The position numbers and the translations under genes are program-made. A stretch of 64,000 nt of DNA. It comes from Helicobacter pylori_CU (lineage in GTDB: Bacteria > Campylobacterota > Campylobacteria > Campylobacterales > Helicobacteraceae). The notes beneath the pieces are model-generated. The model did not search any database. It was not told where the DNA came from and worked only from the letters and a program-made list of their open reading frames with translations. Where the stretch lies: NCBI RefSeq assembly GCF_000259235.1, contig NC_017733.1, positions 992,001-1,056,000 of the forward strand. The letters run 5' to 3'. Below are positions 46,689-56,455 of this stretch, one piece after another. How positions within the stretch are numbered: the first letter of the stretch is position 1; every line of letters starts with the position of its first letter.

Positions 46689-48263
46689 ATGTATCAAGTA
46701 GCCATTTGCGACCCCATCCATGCTAAAGGCATTCAAATTTTAGAAGCTCAAAAAGACATTGTCTTGTATGATTATTCCAAATGCCCTAAAAAGGAGCTTT
46801 TAGAAAAACTCACTCCCATGGATGCGCTCATCACTCGCAGCATGACCCCTATCACAAGCGATTTTTTAAAGCCCTTAACACACTTAAAATCCATCGTAAG
46901 AGCGGGCGTGGGAGTGGATAATATTGATTTAGAAAGTTGCTCTCAAAAAGGGATTGTAGTGATGAATATCCCTACCGCTAACACGATTGCCGCTGTGGAA
47001 TTAACCATGGCGCATTTGATCAATGCAGTGCGTTCGTTCCCTTGCGCGAATGATCAAATCAAACACCAACGGCTATGGAAAAGAGAAGACTGGTATGGCA
47101 CGGAATTGAAAAATAAAAAGCTAGGCATCATTGGTTTTGGGAATATTGGCTCTAGGGTAGGCATTAGGGCTAAAGCCTTTGAAATGGAAGTCCTAGCCTA
47201 TGATCCTTATATCCCTTCTTCAAAAGCCACTGATTTAGGGGTCATTTACACAAAAAATTTTGAAGATATTTTGCAATGCGATATGATCACTATCCACACC
47301 CCTAAAAACAAAGAAACCATTAACATGATAGGCGCTAAAGAGATTGAACGCATGAAAAAAGGGGTTATTTTGATCAATTGCGCTAGAGGGGGGCTTTATA
47401 ATGAAGACGCTCTTTATGAAGCTTTAGAAACCAAAAAAGTGCGTTGGCTTGGCATTGATGTCTTTTCTAAAGAGCCTGGCATTCATAACAAGCTTTTAGA
47501 CTTGCCCAATGTTTATGCGACCCCCCATATTGGCGCGAACACTTTAGAGTCCCAAGAAGAAATTTCCAAACAAGCCGCTCAAGGGGTTATGGAGTCTTTA
47601 AGAGGTTCAAGCCATCCGCATGCTTTGAATTTACCCATGCAAGCTTTTGATGCAAACGCAAAAGCCTACTTGAATTTAGCGCAAAAACTGGGTTATTTTT
47701 CCAGTCAAATCCATAAGGGCGTGTGCCAAAAAATTGAACTCAGTCTTTGTGGGGAGATCAACCAATTCAAAGACGCCCTTGTCGCTTTTACGCTAGTAGG
47801 GGTGTTAAAACCTGTTGTAGGGGATAAAATCAATTACATTAACGCCCCCTTTGTGGCCAAAGAAAGAGGCATTGAGATTAAGGTTAGCCTTAAAGAAAGC
47901 GCTTCGCCCTATAAAAACATGCTCTCTTTAACTCTCAATGTGGCTAATGGCGCAATCAGCGTGAGCGGCACGGTGTTTGAAGAAGATATTTTAAAACTCA
48001 CTGAGATTGATGGATTCCATATTGATATAGAGCCAAAGGGTAAAATGCTTTTATTTAGGAATACGGATATTCCAGGCGTTATTGGGAGTGTGGGGAATGC
48101 GTTCGCTAGGCATGGCATTAACATCGCTGATTTTCGTTTGGGGCGTAACACGCAAAAAGAAGCCCTAGCGCTCATTATTGTAGATGAAGAAGTTTCTTTG
48201 GAAGTTTTAGAAGAGCTTAAAAACATTCCTGCGTGCTTAAGCGTTCATTATGTGGTTATTTAA
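46689..48263 (+). CDS. serA: D-3-phosphoglycerate dehydrogenase
   Basis: SerA starts serine synthesis by oxidising 3-phosphoglycerate with NAD. The 524-aa protein is the long form. It has the NAD motif LGIIGFGNIGSRVGI (about residue 146), catalytic His in ATPHIGANTLESQEE, an intervening ASB domain, and a C-terminal ACT domain (MLLFRNTDIPGVIGSVGNAF) for feedback control. It lies 9 bp from the UbiD-like gene. Confidence 0.96.
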   Translation: MYQVAICDPIHAKGIQILEAQKDIVLYDYSKCPKKELLEKLTPMDALITRSMTPITSDFLKPLTHLKSIVRAGVGVDNIDLESCSQKGIVVMNIPTANTIAAVELTMAHLINAVRSFPCANDQIKHQRLWKREDWYGTELKNKKLGIIGFGNIGSRVGIRAKAFEMEVLAYDPYIPSSKATDLGVIYTKNFEDILQCDMITIHTPKNKETINMIGAKEIERMKKGVILINCARGGLYNEDALYEALETKKVRWLGIDVFSKEPGIHNKLLDLPNVYATPHIGANTLESQEEISKQAAQGVMESLRGSSHPHALNLPMQAFDANAKAYLNLAQKLGYFSSQIHKGVCQKIELSLCGEINQFKDALVAFTLVGVLKPVVGDKINYINAPFVAKERGIEIKVSLKESASPYKNMLSLTLNVANGAISVSGTVFEEDILKLTEIDGFHIDIEPKGKMLLFRNTDIPGVIGSVGNAFARHGINIADFRLGRNTQKEALALIIVDEEVSLEVLEELKNIPACLSVHYVVI

Positions 48264-48272
48264 GGTAGTTGG

Positions 48273-50123
48273 ATGCGAGATTTTTTAAAGCTTTTAAAAA
48301 AACATAATGAATTAGAAGTCATTGACACCCCCCTTGAAGTGGATTTAGAAATCGCTCATCTGGCGTATATAGAAGCGAAAAAGCCTGATGGAGGCAAAGC
48401 CCTTTTATTCACGCAACCCATAAGAAAAGAGCATGACCAGATCAAAACCTTTGGCATGCCTGTTTTAATGAACGCTTTTGGCTCTTTCAAACGCTTAGAT
48501 CTTTTATTAAAAACCCCTATAGAGGATTTACAACAACGCATGCAAGCCTTCTTGCACTTTAGTGCTCCTAAAAATTTTACTGAGGGTTTGAAAGTCTTAA
48601 AAGATTTATGGGATTTAAGACACATTTTCCCTAAAAAAACCACTCGCCCTAAAGATCTCATCATCAAGCAAGACAAAGAAGTTAATTTGTGGGATCTACC
48701 CGTTTTAAAAACTTGGGAAAAAGATGGCGGGGCTTTTATCACTATGGGGCAAGTCTATACCCAAAGCCTGGATCATAAAAAAAAGAATTTGGGCATGTAT
48801 CGTTTGCAAGTTTATGATAAAAACCATTTAGGCTTGCACTGGCAAATCCATAAAGACTCCCAACTCTTTTTCCACGAATACGCTAAGGCTAAAGTCAAAA
48901 TGCCCGTCAGTATCGCTATTGGTGGGGATTTGCTCTACACATGGTGCGCGACAGCCCCCTTACCTTATGGGGTTTATGAACTCATGCTCTATGGGTTTAT
49001 TAGGGAGAAAAAAGCGCGCGTGATGCCATGCTTGAGCAATCCTTTGAGCGTGCCAAGCGATTGCGATATTGTGATAGAAGGGTTTGTGGATTGCGAAAAA
49101 TTAGAGCTTGAAGGGCCTTTTGGGGATCACACTGGCTATTATACCCCCATTGAGCCTTACCCTGTTTTAGAAGTCAAAACCATTAGCTATAAAAAAGATT
49201 CCATTTACTTAGCCACTGTGGTTGGTAAGCCTCCTTTAGAAGATAAATACATGGGGTATTTGACTGAACGCTTGTTCTTGCCCTTACTCCAAATGAGCAC
49301 CCCCAATCTCATAGATTATTACATGCCAGAAAATGGGGTGTTCCATAATTTGATTTTAGCCAAAATACACACGCGCTATAACGCTCATGCCAAGCAGGTC
49401 ATGCATGCTTTTTGGGGCGTTGGGCAGATGAGCTTTGTCAAACATGCAATTTTTGTCAATGAAGACGCTCCTAATCTAAGAGACACCAACGCTATCATTG
49501 AGTATATACTAGAGAATTTTTCTAAAGAAAATGCGCTCATCTCTCAAGGCGTATGCGACGCCTTAGATCATGCAAGCCCTGAATACGCTATGGGAGGGAA
49601 ACTCGGTATTGATGCGACCTCTAAAAGCAATACCCCCTACCCCACGCTTTTAAACGATAACGCCCTACTAGCGCTTTTACAAGATAAAATGCAAAATATC
49701 GTTCTTTTGAAGCAATATTACCCACACACCCGTAACCCCATTTGCGTCATTAGCGTGGAAAAGAAGGACAAAAGCGTCATTGAACTGGCTAAAAACTTGC
49801 TCGGTTTTGAAGAGCATTTACGCATTGTCATCTTTGTAGAGCATACCAGCAACGATTTAAACAACCCTTACATGTTGTTATGGCGCATTGTTAATAATAT
49901 TGATGCGCAGCGCGATATCCTCACCTCTAAACATTGTTTTTTTATAGACGCTACCAATAAGGGCGTTATGGATAAACATTTTAGAGAATGGCCCACCGAA
50001 ACCAATTGCTCCATGGAAGTCATAGAAAATTTGAAAAAGAAAGGGCTTTTAAAAGATTTTGAAACTTTAAATCAAAAATTCCATCTCACGCATTCTTTCA
50101 GCACGCATAAAGAAGATCTATAA
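48273..50123 (+). CDS. UbiD-family decarboxylase
   Basis: UbiD enzymes decarboxylate aromatic acids using prenylated FMN. The 616-aa protein is longer than classic UbiD (about 490 aa). It has the start FLKLLKKHNELEVIDTPLEV, the prFMN-binding region GMYRLQVYDKNHLGLHWQIH, and the catalytic Glu-Arg-Glu region near EGPFGDHTGYYTPIEPYPV. H. pylori makes menaquinone by the futalosine route and is reported to use UbiD/UbiX-like enzymes in it, so a quinone role is likely. The substrate cannot be deduced here. Confidence 0.85.
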   Translation: MRDFLKLLKKHNELEVIDTPLEVDLEIAHLAYIEAKKPDGGKALLFTQPIRKEHDQIKTFGMPVLMNAFGSFKRLDLLLKTPIEDLQQRMQAFLHFSAPKNFTEGLKVLKDLWDLRHIFPKKTTRPKDLIIKQDKEVNLWDLPVLKTWEKDGGAFITMGQVYTQSLDHKKKNLGMYRLQVYDKNHLGLHWQIHKDSQLFFHEYAKAKVKMPVSIAIGGDLLYTWCATAPLPYGVYELMLYGFIREKKARVMPCLSNPLSVPSDCDIVIEGFVDCEKLELEGPFGDHTGYYTPIEPYPVLEVKTISYKKDSIYLATVVGKPPLEDKYMGYLTERLFLPLLQMSTPNLIDYYMPENGVFHNLILAKIHTRYNAHAKQVMHAFWGVGQMSFVKHAIFVNEDAPNLRDTNAIIEYILENFSKENALISQGVCDALDHASPEYAMGGKLGIDATSKSNTPYPTLLNDNALLALLQDKMQNIVLLKQYYPHTRNPICVISVEKKDKSVIELAKNLLGFEEHLRIVIFVEHTSNDLNNPYMLLWRIVNNIDAQRDILTSKHCFFIDATNKGVMDKHFREWPTETNCSMEVIENLKKKGLLKDFETLNQKFHLTHSFSTHKEDL

Positions 50124-50146
50124 AGAAGAAGCCATAAAGAAGGATT

Positions 50147-50815
50147 ATGTTAGATTATCGCCAAAAAATTGATGCTCTCATCGCCAAAATAGAAAAGGCT
50201 CGCATCGCCTATTCAAGGCACCATATTGTCAAAATCGTGGCTGTTTCAAAAAACGCTTCCCCAGAAGCTATCCAACATTACTACAACTGCTCTCAAAGGG
50301 CTTTTGGAGAAAATAAAGTTCAAGATTTAAAAACTAAAATGCATTCTTTAGAGCATTTGCCCCTTGAATGGCACATGATAGGCTCTTTACAAGAAAATAA
50401 AATCAATGCGCTTTTGAGTTTAAAACCCGCCCTTTTGCATTCTTTAGACTCTTTAAAGCTCGCCCTAAAAATAGAAAAGCGTTGCGAAATATTGGGCGTA
50501 ACTTTAAACGCTCTTTTACAGGTTAATAGCGCGTATGAGGAAAGTAAAAGCGGGGTGGTGCCTGAAGAAGCGCTAGAAATTTATTCTCAAATCAGTGAAA
50601 CTTGCAAGCGCCTCAAGCTTAAGGGGCTGATGTGCATAGGGGCTCATGCTGATGATGAAAAGAAAATTGAAAAATCCTTTATCACCACGAAAAAACTTTT
50701 TGACCGATTAAAGAATGCGAGCGTTCTTTCAATGGGCATGAGTGATGATTTTGAATTAGCGATTGCTTGCGGGGCGAATCTTTTAAGGATTGGCTCTTTT
50801 TTGTTCAAAGAGTGA
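50147..50815 (+). CDS. YggS/PROSC-family pyridoxal phosphate homeostasis protein
   Basis: These proteins bind PLP without known catalysis and balance its free pool. The 222-aa protein is a single fold-III barrel. It has the PLP lysine in VKIVAVSKNASPEA (about residue 35), RAFGENKVQDLKTKM, WHMIGSLQENKINALL and GMSDDFELAIACGANLLRIG. It ends 2 bp before the LpxH-like start. Confidence 0.92.
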   Translation: MLDYRQKIDALIAKIEKARIAYSRHHIVKIVAVSKNASPEAIQHYYNCSQRAFGENKVQDLKTKMHSLEHLPLEWHMIGSLQENKINALLSLKPALLHSLDSLKLALKIEKRCEILGVTLNALLQVNSAYEESKSGVVPEEALEIYSQISETCKRLKLKGLMCIGAHADDEKKIEKSFITTKKLFDRLKNASVLSMGMSDDFELAIACGANLLRIGSFLFKE

Positions 50816-50816
50816 G

Positions 50817-51575
50817 ATGCTAGAAACTTATACGCTTAAAAGTGGGGCTGTTTTTATCTCTGATGCGCATTTTTTGCCCAAAAGCCCTCATTTAATCCAT
50901 ACGCTTCAAGAACTTTTAAGCGCCAAACCCTCACAAGTCTTTTTCATGGGCGATATTTTCCATGTGCTTGTGGGCTATTTACCCCTAGATAGAGATCAGC
51001 AAAAAATCATTGATTTAATCCATGCGTTAAGCGAAATTTCACAAGTCTTTTATTTTGAAGGCAACCATGATTTTTCCATGCGTTTTGTATTCAATTCTAA
51101 AGTAATGGTTTTTGAGCGCCAAAACCAGCCCGTATTATTCCAATACGATAACAAACGCTTTTTACTAGCCCATGGGGATTTATTCATCACTAAAGCGTAT
51201 GAATTTTACATCACGCAGCTCACTTCCACTTGGGCTAGATTTTTTTTAACTTTTTTAAATTTATTAAGTTTTAAAACCTTATACCCTTTTTTTAAAAAAC
51301 GCATCTATAAAAAACCCATCCGCCTTTGGGAATTAGAGCCAAAAGAATTGCAATCTTTTATTGAAAAGCGCCTAAAAGCCTATCAAAACTACATTAAAGA
51401 TCTTAACCTTGGTAGGATTGATGGCATTATAGAGGGGCATTTTCACCTCAAAAGCGGTGCAAAAATCCCCTTGAATGCACCGATTTATTGCCCACTGCCT
51501 TCCTTTTATTACGAACAAAGCCTTTTTAAGGTATCATCAAGCGTTTTAGAACCATCTCAAAATAAGGACGCCTAA
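50817..51575 (+). CDS. lpxH: LpxH-like UDP-2,3-diacylglucosamine pyrophosphatase / calcineurin-like phosphoesterase
   Basis: This protein is predicted to hydrolyse UDP-2,3-diacylglucosamine to lipid X in lipid A synthesis. The start at 50817 (MLETYTLKSGAVFIS) is 1 bp after the previous stop TGA; the open frame further upstream lies within that gene. The 252-aa protein has the metallophosphoesterase motifs FISDAHF, FFMGDIFH, FEGNHDF, LAHGD and GIIEGHFHLK. The metal ligands are intact. It belongs to the LpxH group by length and motif spacing, but the exact substrate is an inference. Confidence 0.82.
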   Translation: MLETYTLKSGAVFISDAHFLPKSPHLIHTLQELLSAKPSQVFFMGDIFHVLVGYLPLDRDQQKIIDLIHALSEISQVFYFEGNHDFSMRFVFNSKVMVFERQNQPVLFQYDNKRFLLAHGDLFITKAYEFYITQLTSTWARFFLTFLNLLSFKTLYPFFKKRIYKKPIRLWELEPKELQSFIEKRLKAYQNYIKDLNLGRIDGIIEGHFHLKSGAKIPLNAPIYCPLPSFYYEQSLFKVSSSVLEPSQNKDA

Positions 51576-51578
51576 ATC

Positions 51579-52514
51579 ATGGCAGAAAAAACAGCTAACG
51601 ATTTAAAACTAAGCGAGATAGAACTCGTGGATTTTCGTATTTATGGCATGCAAGAGGGCGTCCCTTATGAGGGGATTTATGGCATTAATGTGGCTAAAGT
51701 CCAAGAGATTATCCCCATGCCCACCCTTTTTGAATACCCCACGAATTTGGATTACATCATCGGCGTGTTTGATTTGCGCTCCACGATCATTCCGCTTATA
51801 GACTTGGCTAAATGGATAGGGATTGTCCCGGATAAAAGCAAGGAAAACGAAAAAATCGTCATTATCACGGAATTTAATAATGTCAAATTGGGTTTTTTAG
51901 TCCATTCGGCTAGGCGTATCAGGCGCATTAGCTGGAAAGATGTTGAGCCTGCATCCTTTAGCGCCTCTAATAGCATCAATAAAGAAAATATCACCGGCAC
52001 GACACGCATTGAAAACGACAAAACCCTGCTTATTTTGGATTTAGAAAGCATTTTAGACGATTTAAAACTTAATGAAGACGCCAAAAACACTAAAGACACC
52101 CCTAAAGAGCGTTTTGAAGGCGAAGTGTTGTTTTTAGACGATAGCAGAACGGCGAGAAAAACCTTAAAGAACCATTTGAGTAAATTGGGTTTTAGCATCA
52201 CGGAAGCTGTGGATGGGGAAGACGGGTTGGACAAATTAGAAATGTTGTTCAAAAAATACGGGGACGATTTGAGGAAACATTTGAAATTCATTATTTCAGA
52301 TGTTGAAATGCCTAAAATGGATGGCTATCATTTCTTATTCAAGCTCCAAAAAGACCCTAGGTTTGCTTATATTCCTGTGATTTTTAATTCTTCTATTTGC
52401 GATAATTACAGCGCTGAAAGGGCTAAAGAAATGGGGGCTGTGGCGTATTTAGTCAAGTTTGACGCAGAAAAATTCACCGAAGAAATTTCTAAAATTTTAG
52501 ATAAGAATGCGTAA
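51579..52514 (+). CDS. cheV3: Chemotaxis coupling protein CheV3
   Basis: CheV proteins join a CheW-like coupling domain to a receiver domain. The 311-aa protein has a CheW part (residues 15-165, YGINVAKVQEIIPMPTLFEY) and a receiver domain (about 185-305). The latter has acidic LFLDDSRTARK, the phospho-acceptor in FIISDVEMPKMDGY, and the conserved Lys in AYLVKFDAEKF. H. pylori has three CheV proteins. The one upstream of cheA is CheV3 by gene order. It is 57 bp from cheA. Confidence 0.95.
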   Translation: MAEKTANDLKLSEIELVDFRIYGMQEGVPYEGIYGINVAKVQEIIPMPTLFEYPTNLDYIIGVFDLRSTIIPLIDLAKWIGIVPDKSKENEKIVIITEFNNVKLGFLVHSARRIRRISWKDVEPASFSASNSINKENITGTTRIENDKTLLILDLESILDDLKLNEDAKNTKDTPKERFEGEVLFLDDSRTARKTLKNHLSKLGFSITEAVDGEDGLDKLEMLFKKYGDDLRKHLKFIISDVEMPKMDGYHFLFKLQKDPRFAYIPVIFNSSICDNYSAERAKEMGAVAYLVKFDAEKFTEEISKILDKNA

Positions 52515-52571
52515 TTTTTATTTATAAAATTGTAAAATACTCTTATCTCAAACGCTAAAAAGGGTTTTAAA

Positions 52572-54986
52572 ATGGATGATTTGCAAGAAATAATGGAAGA
52601 CTTCTTGATTGAAGCCTTTGAAATGAACGAGCAGTTGGATCAGGATTTAGTGGAATTAGAGCATAATCCTGAGGATTTGGACTTGCTCAATCGCATTTTT
52701 AGAGTCGCTCACACCATTAAAGGCTCTAGCTCGTTTTTGAATCTTAATATTCTCACGCACCTCACGCACAACATGGAAGATGTCTTAAATCGCGCCAGAA
52801 AGGGCGAAATCAAAATCACGCCTGATATTATGGATGTCGTGTTGCGCTCCATTGATTTGATGAAAACTTTACTCGTAACGATTAGAGATACCGGATCAGA
52901 TACCAATAACGGCAAGGAAAACGAGATTGAAGAAGCGGTCAAACAACTTCAAGCCATCACGAGCCAAAATTTAGAGAGCGTTAAAGAAACTTCAGGGACT
53001 AAAGAAGCCCCCCAAAAAGAAAATAAAGAAGAAGCGAAAGAAGAAAATAAAGAAAACAAGGCAAAAGCCCCTACTACAGAAAACCCTACAAGCGATAATC
53101 CGCTAGCCGATGAGCCGGATTTGGATTATGCTAACATGAGCGCTGAAGAAGTGGAAGCGGAAATTGAACGCCTACTTAACAAGCGCCAAGAGGCTGATAA
53201 AGAACGAAGAGCCCAAAAAAAACAAGAAGCCAAACAAGAAGTTACCCCAACAAAAGAAGCCCCTAAAACAGAAACCCCCAAAGCCCCTAAAACAGAAACT
53301 AAAGCTAAGGCTAAAGCCGATACTGAAGAAAATAAAGCCCCCTCTATTGGCGTGGAGCAAACCGTTAGGGTGGATGTGCGCCGATTAGACCATTTGATGA
53401 ATTTAATCGGTGAGCTTGTGTTGGGCAAGAATCGCTTGATTAGAATCTATAGCGATGTGGAAGAACGCTATGATGGGGAAAAGTTTTTAGAGGAATTAAA
53501 CCAGGTGGTTTCTTCTATTTCAGCGGTAACGACAGACTTGCAACTTGCGGTGATGAAAACCCGGATGCAACCAGTGGGCAAAGTGTTCAATAAATTCCCT
53601 CGCATGGTAAGGGATTTGAGCCGGGAATTAGGCAAGAGCATTGAATTAATCATTGAGGGCGAAGAAACCGAATTAGACAAATCCATTGTAGAAGAGATTG
53701 GCGATCCGCTCATCCACATTATCCGCAACTCATGCGATCATGGGATTGAGCCTTTAGAAGAAAGAAGAAAGCTTAACAAGCCTGAAACCGGTAAAGTGCA
53801 ATTGAGCGCGTATAATGAGGGTAATCATATTGTGATTAAAATCTCTGATGATGGCAAGGGGTTAGACCCTGTGATGCTTAAAGAAAAAGCGATTGAAAAA
53901 GGGGTGATTAGCGAAAGAGACGCTGAAAGCATGAGCGATAGGGAAGCGTTTAACCTCATTTTCAAGCCAGGCTTTTCTACCGCAAAAGTCGTTTCCAATG
54001 TCTCAGGCAGAGGCGTGGGCATGGATGTGGTGAAAACCAATATTGAAAAGCTCAATGGGATCATTGAAATTGATTCAGAAGTGGGGGTAGGCACGACTCA
54101 AAAGCTTAAAATCCCTCTCACTCTAGCTATCATTCAAGCTTTACTCGTGGGCGTTCAAGAAGAATATTACGCTATCCCGCTTTCTTCAGTTTTAGAAACC
54201 GTGCGTATCAGCCAAGATGAAATCTACACCGTTGATGGCAAGAGCGTGTTGTGCTTGAGAGATGAGGTGCTTTCTTTGGTGCGCCTTTCTGATATTTTTA
54301 AAGTGGATGCTATTTTGGAATCCAACTCAGATGTGTATGTGGTCATCATTGGATTAGCCGATCAAAAAATTGGCGTGATTGTGGATTATTTAATCGGTCA
54401 AGAAGAAGTGGTCATCAAATCTTTAGGCTACTACCTTAAAAACACTAGAGGCATTGCTGGCGCTACGGTGAGAGGCGATGGGAAAATCACTCTTATTGTA
54501 GATGTGGGGGCGATGATGGATATGGCAAAAAGCATCAAGGTCAATATCACTACCTTGATGAATGAATCCGAAAACACCAAGAGCAAAAATTCCCCTAGCG
54601 ATTATGTCGTCTTAGCGATTGATGACAGCAGCACGGACAGAGCGATTATCCGCAAATGTTTAAAACCATTAGGCATCACGCTTTTAGAAGCCACCAACGG
54701 GTTAGAAGGCTTAGAAATGCTTAAAAATGGCGATAAGATTCCGGACGCTATTTTAGTGGATATTGAAATGCCTAAAATGGACGGCTACACTTTCGCTTCT
54801 GAAGTGCGCAAATACAATAAATTCAAAAACCTGCCTTTGATTGCAGTAACCAGTCGGGTAACTAAAACCGATAGGATGCGTGGCGTTGAATCCGGCATGA
54901 CTGAATACATCACCAAACCTTATAGCGGCGAGTATTTAACCACCGTAGTGAAGCGTAGCATTAAATTAGAAGGAGACCAATCGTGA
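52572..54986 (+). CDS. cheA: Chemotaxis kinase CheA fused to a CheY-like receiver (CheAY)
   Basis: CheA is the histidine kinase of the chemotaxis array. The 804-aa protein contains a P1 domain with phospho-His47 in FRVAHTIKGSSSF. A Lys/Glu/Pro-rich linker (about 145-258) lacks the usual P2 pattern. Then come the dimerisation, HATPase (SCDHGIEPLEER and ISDDGKGLDP, GRGVGMDVV), CheW-like and, at the C-terminus, receiver domain (VLAIDDSSTDRAIIRK, VDIEMPKMDGYTF). The fusion is typical of epsilonproteobacteria, in which the receiver may act as a phosphate sink. It overlaps cheW by 4 bp. Confidence 0.97.
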   Translation: MDDLQEIMEDFLIEAFEMNEQLDQDLVELEHNPEDLDLLNRIFRVAHTIKGSSSFLNLNILTHLTHNMEDVLNRARKGEIKITPDIMDVVLRSIDLMKTLLVTIRDTGSDTNNGKENEIEEAVKQLQAITSQNLESVKETSGTKEAPQKENKEEAKEENKENKAKAPTTENPTSDNPLADEPDLDYANMSAEEVEAEIERLLNKRQEADKERRAQKKQEAKQEVTPTKEAPKTETPKAPKTETKAKAKADTEENKAPSIGVEQTVRVDVRRLDHLMNLIGELVLGKNRLIRIYSDVEERYDGEKFLEELNQVVSSISAVTTDLQLAVMKTRMQPVGKVFNKFPRMVRDLSRELGKSIELIIEGEETELDKSIVEEIGDPLIHIIRNSCDHGIEPLEERRKLNKPETGKVQLSAYNEGNHIVIKISDDGKGLDPVMLKEKAIEKGVISERDAESMSDREAFNLIFKPGFSTAKVVSNVSGRGVGMDVVKTNIEKLNGIIEIDSEVGVGTTQKLKIPLTLAIIQALLVGVQEEYYAIPLSSVLETVRISQDEIYTVDGKSVLCLRDEVLSLVRLSDIFKVDAILESNSDVYVVIIGLADQKIGVIVDYLIGQEEVVIKSLGYYLKNTRGIAGATVRGDGKITLIVDVGAMMDMAKSIKVNITTLMNESENTKSKNSPSDYVVLAIDDSSTDRAIIRKCLKPLGITLLEATNGLEGLEMLKNGDKIPDAILVDIEMPKMDGYTFASEVRKYNKFKNLPLIAVTSRVTKTDRMRGVESGMTEYITKPYSGEYLTTVVKRSIKLEGDQS

Positions 54987-55480
54987 GCAATCAATTAAAA
55001 GATTTATTTGAAAGACAAAAAGAAGCTAATGCAGGTTCTAAACAAGAAGATAATGAAGAAATTTTGCAATTCATTGGCTTTATTATTGGCGATGAAGAAT
55101 ACGCCATTCCTATTTTGAATATTTTAGAGATCGTCAAACCCATTGGTTACACGCGAGTCCCTGAGACCCCAAACTATGTGCTTGGCGTGTTCAACTTAAG
55201 GGGTAATGTCTTCCCGTTGATTAGCCTGCGTTTAAAATTTGGCTTGAAAGCTGAAAAGCAAAACAAAGACACTCGTTATTTGGTGGTGCGCCATAACGAT
55301 CAGATCGCTGGGTTTTTCATAGATCGCTTAACTGAAGCCATTCGCATCAAGCAAACGGATATTGACCCGGTGCCAGAAACTTTGAGCGATAACAATAACT
55401 TAACTTATGGCATTGGGAAACAAAACGACAGACTCGTAACCATTTTAAGAGTGGAAGAAATCTTAAAAAAAGACTTTTAA
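54983..55480 (+). CDS. cheW: Chemotaxis coupling protein CheW
   Basis: CheW links chemoreceptors to CheA. The 165-aa protein is a single CheW domain (ILQFIGFIIGDEEYAIPILN, then LGVFNLRGNVFPLISLRLKF). It starts GTG/ATG at the 4-bp overlap with cheA (coding AAGGAGACC upstream). It is the last gene of this plus-strand chemotaxis cluster. Confidence 0.96.
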   Translation: MSNQLKDLFERQKEANAGSKQEDNEEILQFIGFIIGDEEYAIPILNILEIVKPIGYTRVPETPNYVLGVFNLRGNVFPLISLRLKFGLKAEKQNKDTRYLVVRHNDQIAGFFIDRLTEAIRIKQTDIDPVPETLSDNNNLTYGIGKQNDRLVTILRVEEILKKDF

Positions 55481-55730
55481 AACCTTTTCTATCAAACCCT
55501 TATGGGTTTTGAGAAAGACCTACCCCATTAAAAGCTTGATTTTAATCAAGCGATAATGTTTGATTGAAAATAGAGTCTTTTTTAATCTTTTCTCTTAAAA
55601 ACAGCGTGAAACTTTTTTAAGCGGATTAAAAAAACCTCTCATTTTTTAGTTTTTATCACCAACGCTTTTTAACGAGTGGGGATTTTTGCGTTGAGATTCA
55701 CTAAATTGTAGCCCCCTCCTTTTAATTTTC
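55481..55730. terminator. Convergent cheW/tpx intergenic region with hairpins
   Basis: AAACCC-TTAT-GGGTTT lies at about 55494-55509 and GCTTGATT-TT-AATCAAGC at about 55534-55551. Both are perfect inverted repeats, neither with a long T-run. They probably end the cheW transcript and perhaps that of tpx from the other side. No open frame is present. Confidence 0.5.
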
Positions 55731-56231
55731 CTATTTCAACACTTTTAAAAGCGCTTCATAATTGGGCTCTTCTAAAATGTTTTGAACGATTTCTTTATAG
55801 ATAACCACTCCCTTATCATCAAGAACAAACACCGATCGAGCGAGCAAGCCTTGCAAAGAGCCTTTGCCCAACAGCACGCCGTAATTTTCCCCAAAAGCCT
55901 TATACCTAAAATCGCTTAAGATTCTTAGGTCCTTAATGCCTTCAGCACCGCAAATTTGCCCTTGAGAAAAAGGTAAGTCCATAGAAATAACGCTAAAACT
56001 CACAGAAGGCAGTTTGCCGGCTTGCTCATTGAAGTGTTTGGCTTGGAGCAAGCAAACCGATCCGGTTAAACTAGGAAGCGCGCTAACGACTTGAAAACGC
56101 ACGCCTGACTTCAATAAATTGACTTCTTGTAAATCGCCATTGACCAATTTCACATCAGGGGCTTTATCGCCCACTTTTAAGGCTTTCCCTTCTAATTGGT
56201 ATGTTTCTTCTTTAAAAGTAACTTTTTGCAT
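55731..56231 (-). CDS. tpx: Thiol peroxidase (Tpx)
   Basis: Tpx reduces hydroperoxides with thioredoxin. The 166-aa atypical 2-Cys peroxiredoxin has the peroxidatic Cys60 in PSLTGSVCLLQAKHF and the resolving Cys94 in GQICGAEGI. The fold start KVGDKAPDVKLV is intact. AAAGGATTTAACCATG supports the start. It is divergent from sodB, so two oxidative-stress genes share a promoter region. Confidence 0.96.
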   Translation of the reverse strand: MQKVTFKEETYQLEGKALKVGDKAPDVKLVNGDLQEVNLLKSGVRFQVVSALPSLTGSVCLLQAKHFNEQAGKLPSVSFSVISMDLPFSQGQICGAEGIKDLRILSDFRYKAFGENYGVLLGKGSLQGLLARSVFVLDDKGVVIYKEIVQNILEEPNYEALLKVLK

Positions 56232-56421
56232 GGTTAAATCCTTTCTAATGAATTGCTATATTGCGTTAGAATAGTAGCCCATTAAGATTAACTTTTAACA
56301 AATTTAAAAAGAATTTGTTTAAAAAGTCGTTTTCATTTTAAAAAACCCCTTAAAATCTACAAAATTTGCATAACGATTTAATTTTTAAGAAAAGATTTAC
56401 CAAAAAGTATTAAAAAATGAT

Positions 56422-56427
56422 TACAAT
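56422..56427 (+). promoter_or_regulatory. sodB promoter -10 box (TACAAT)
   Basis: GATTACAATACGG lies 30 bp upstream of the sodB ATG. AAGGAG is well placed. In H. pylori sodB is known to be repressed by iron-free Fur at this region; AT-rich blocks surround the box. The operator bases cannot be fixed by eye. Confidence 0.6.
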
Positions 56428-56455
56428 ACGGCTATTCTAATCACAAGGAGAAAAC

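Noticed and set aside
53126..53428. Overlapping ORFs in two other frames inside cheA
   Set aside because: They come from the low-complexity Lys/Glu/Pro linker of cheA, whose repetitive codons leave other frames open.
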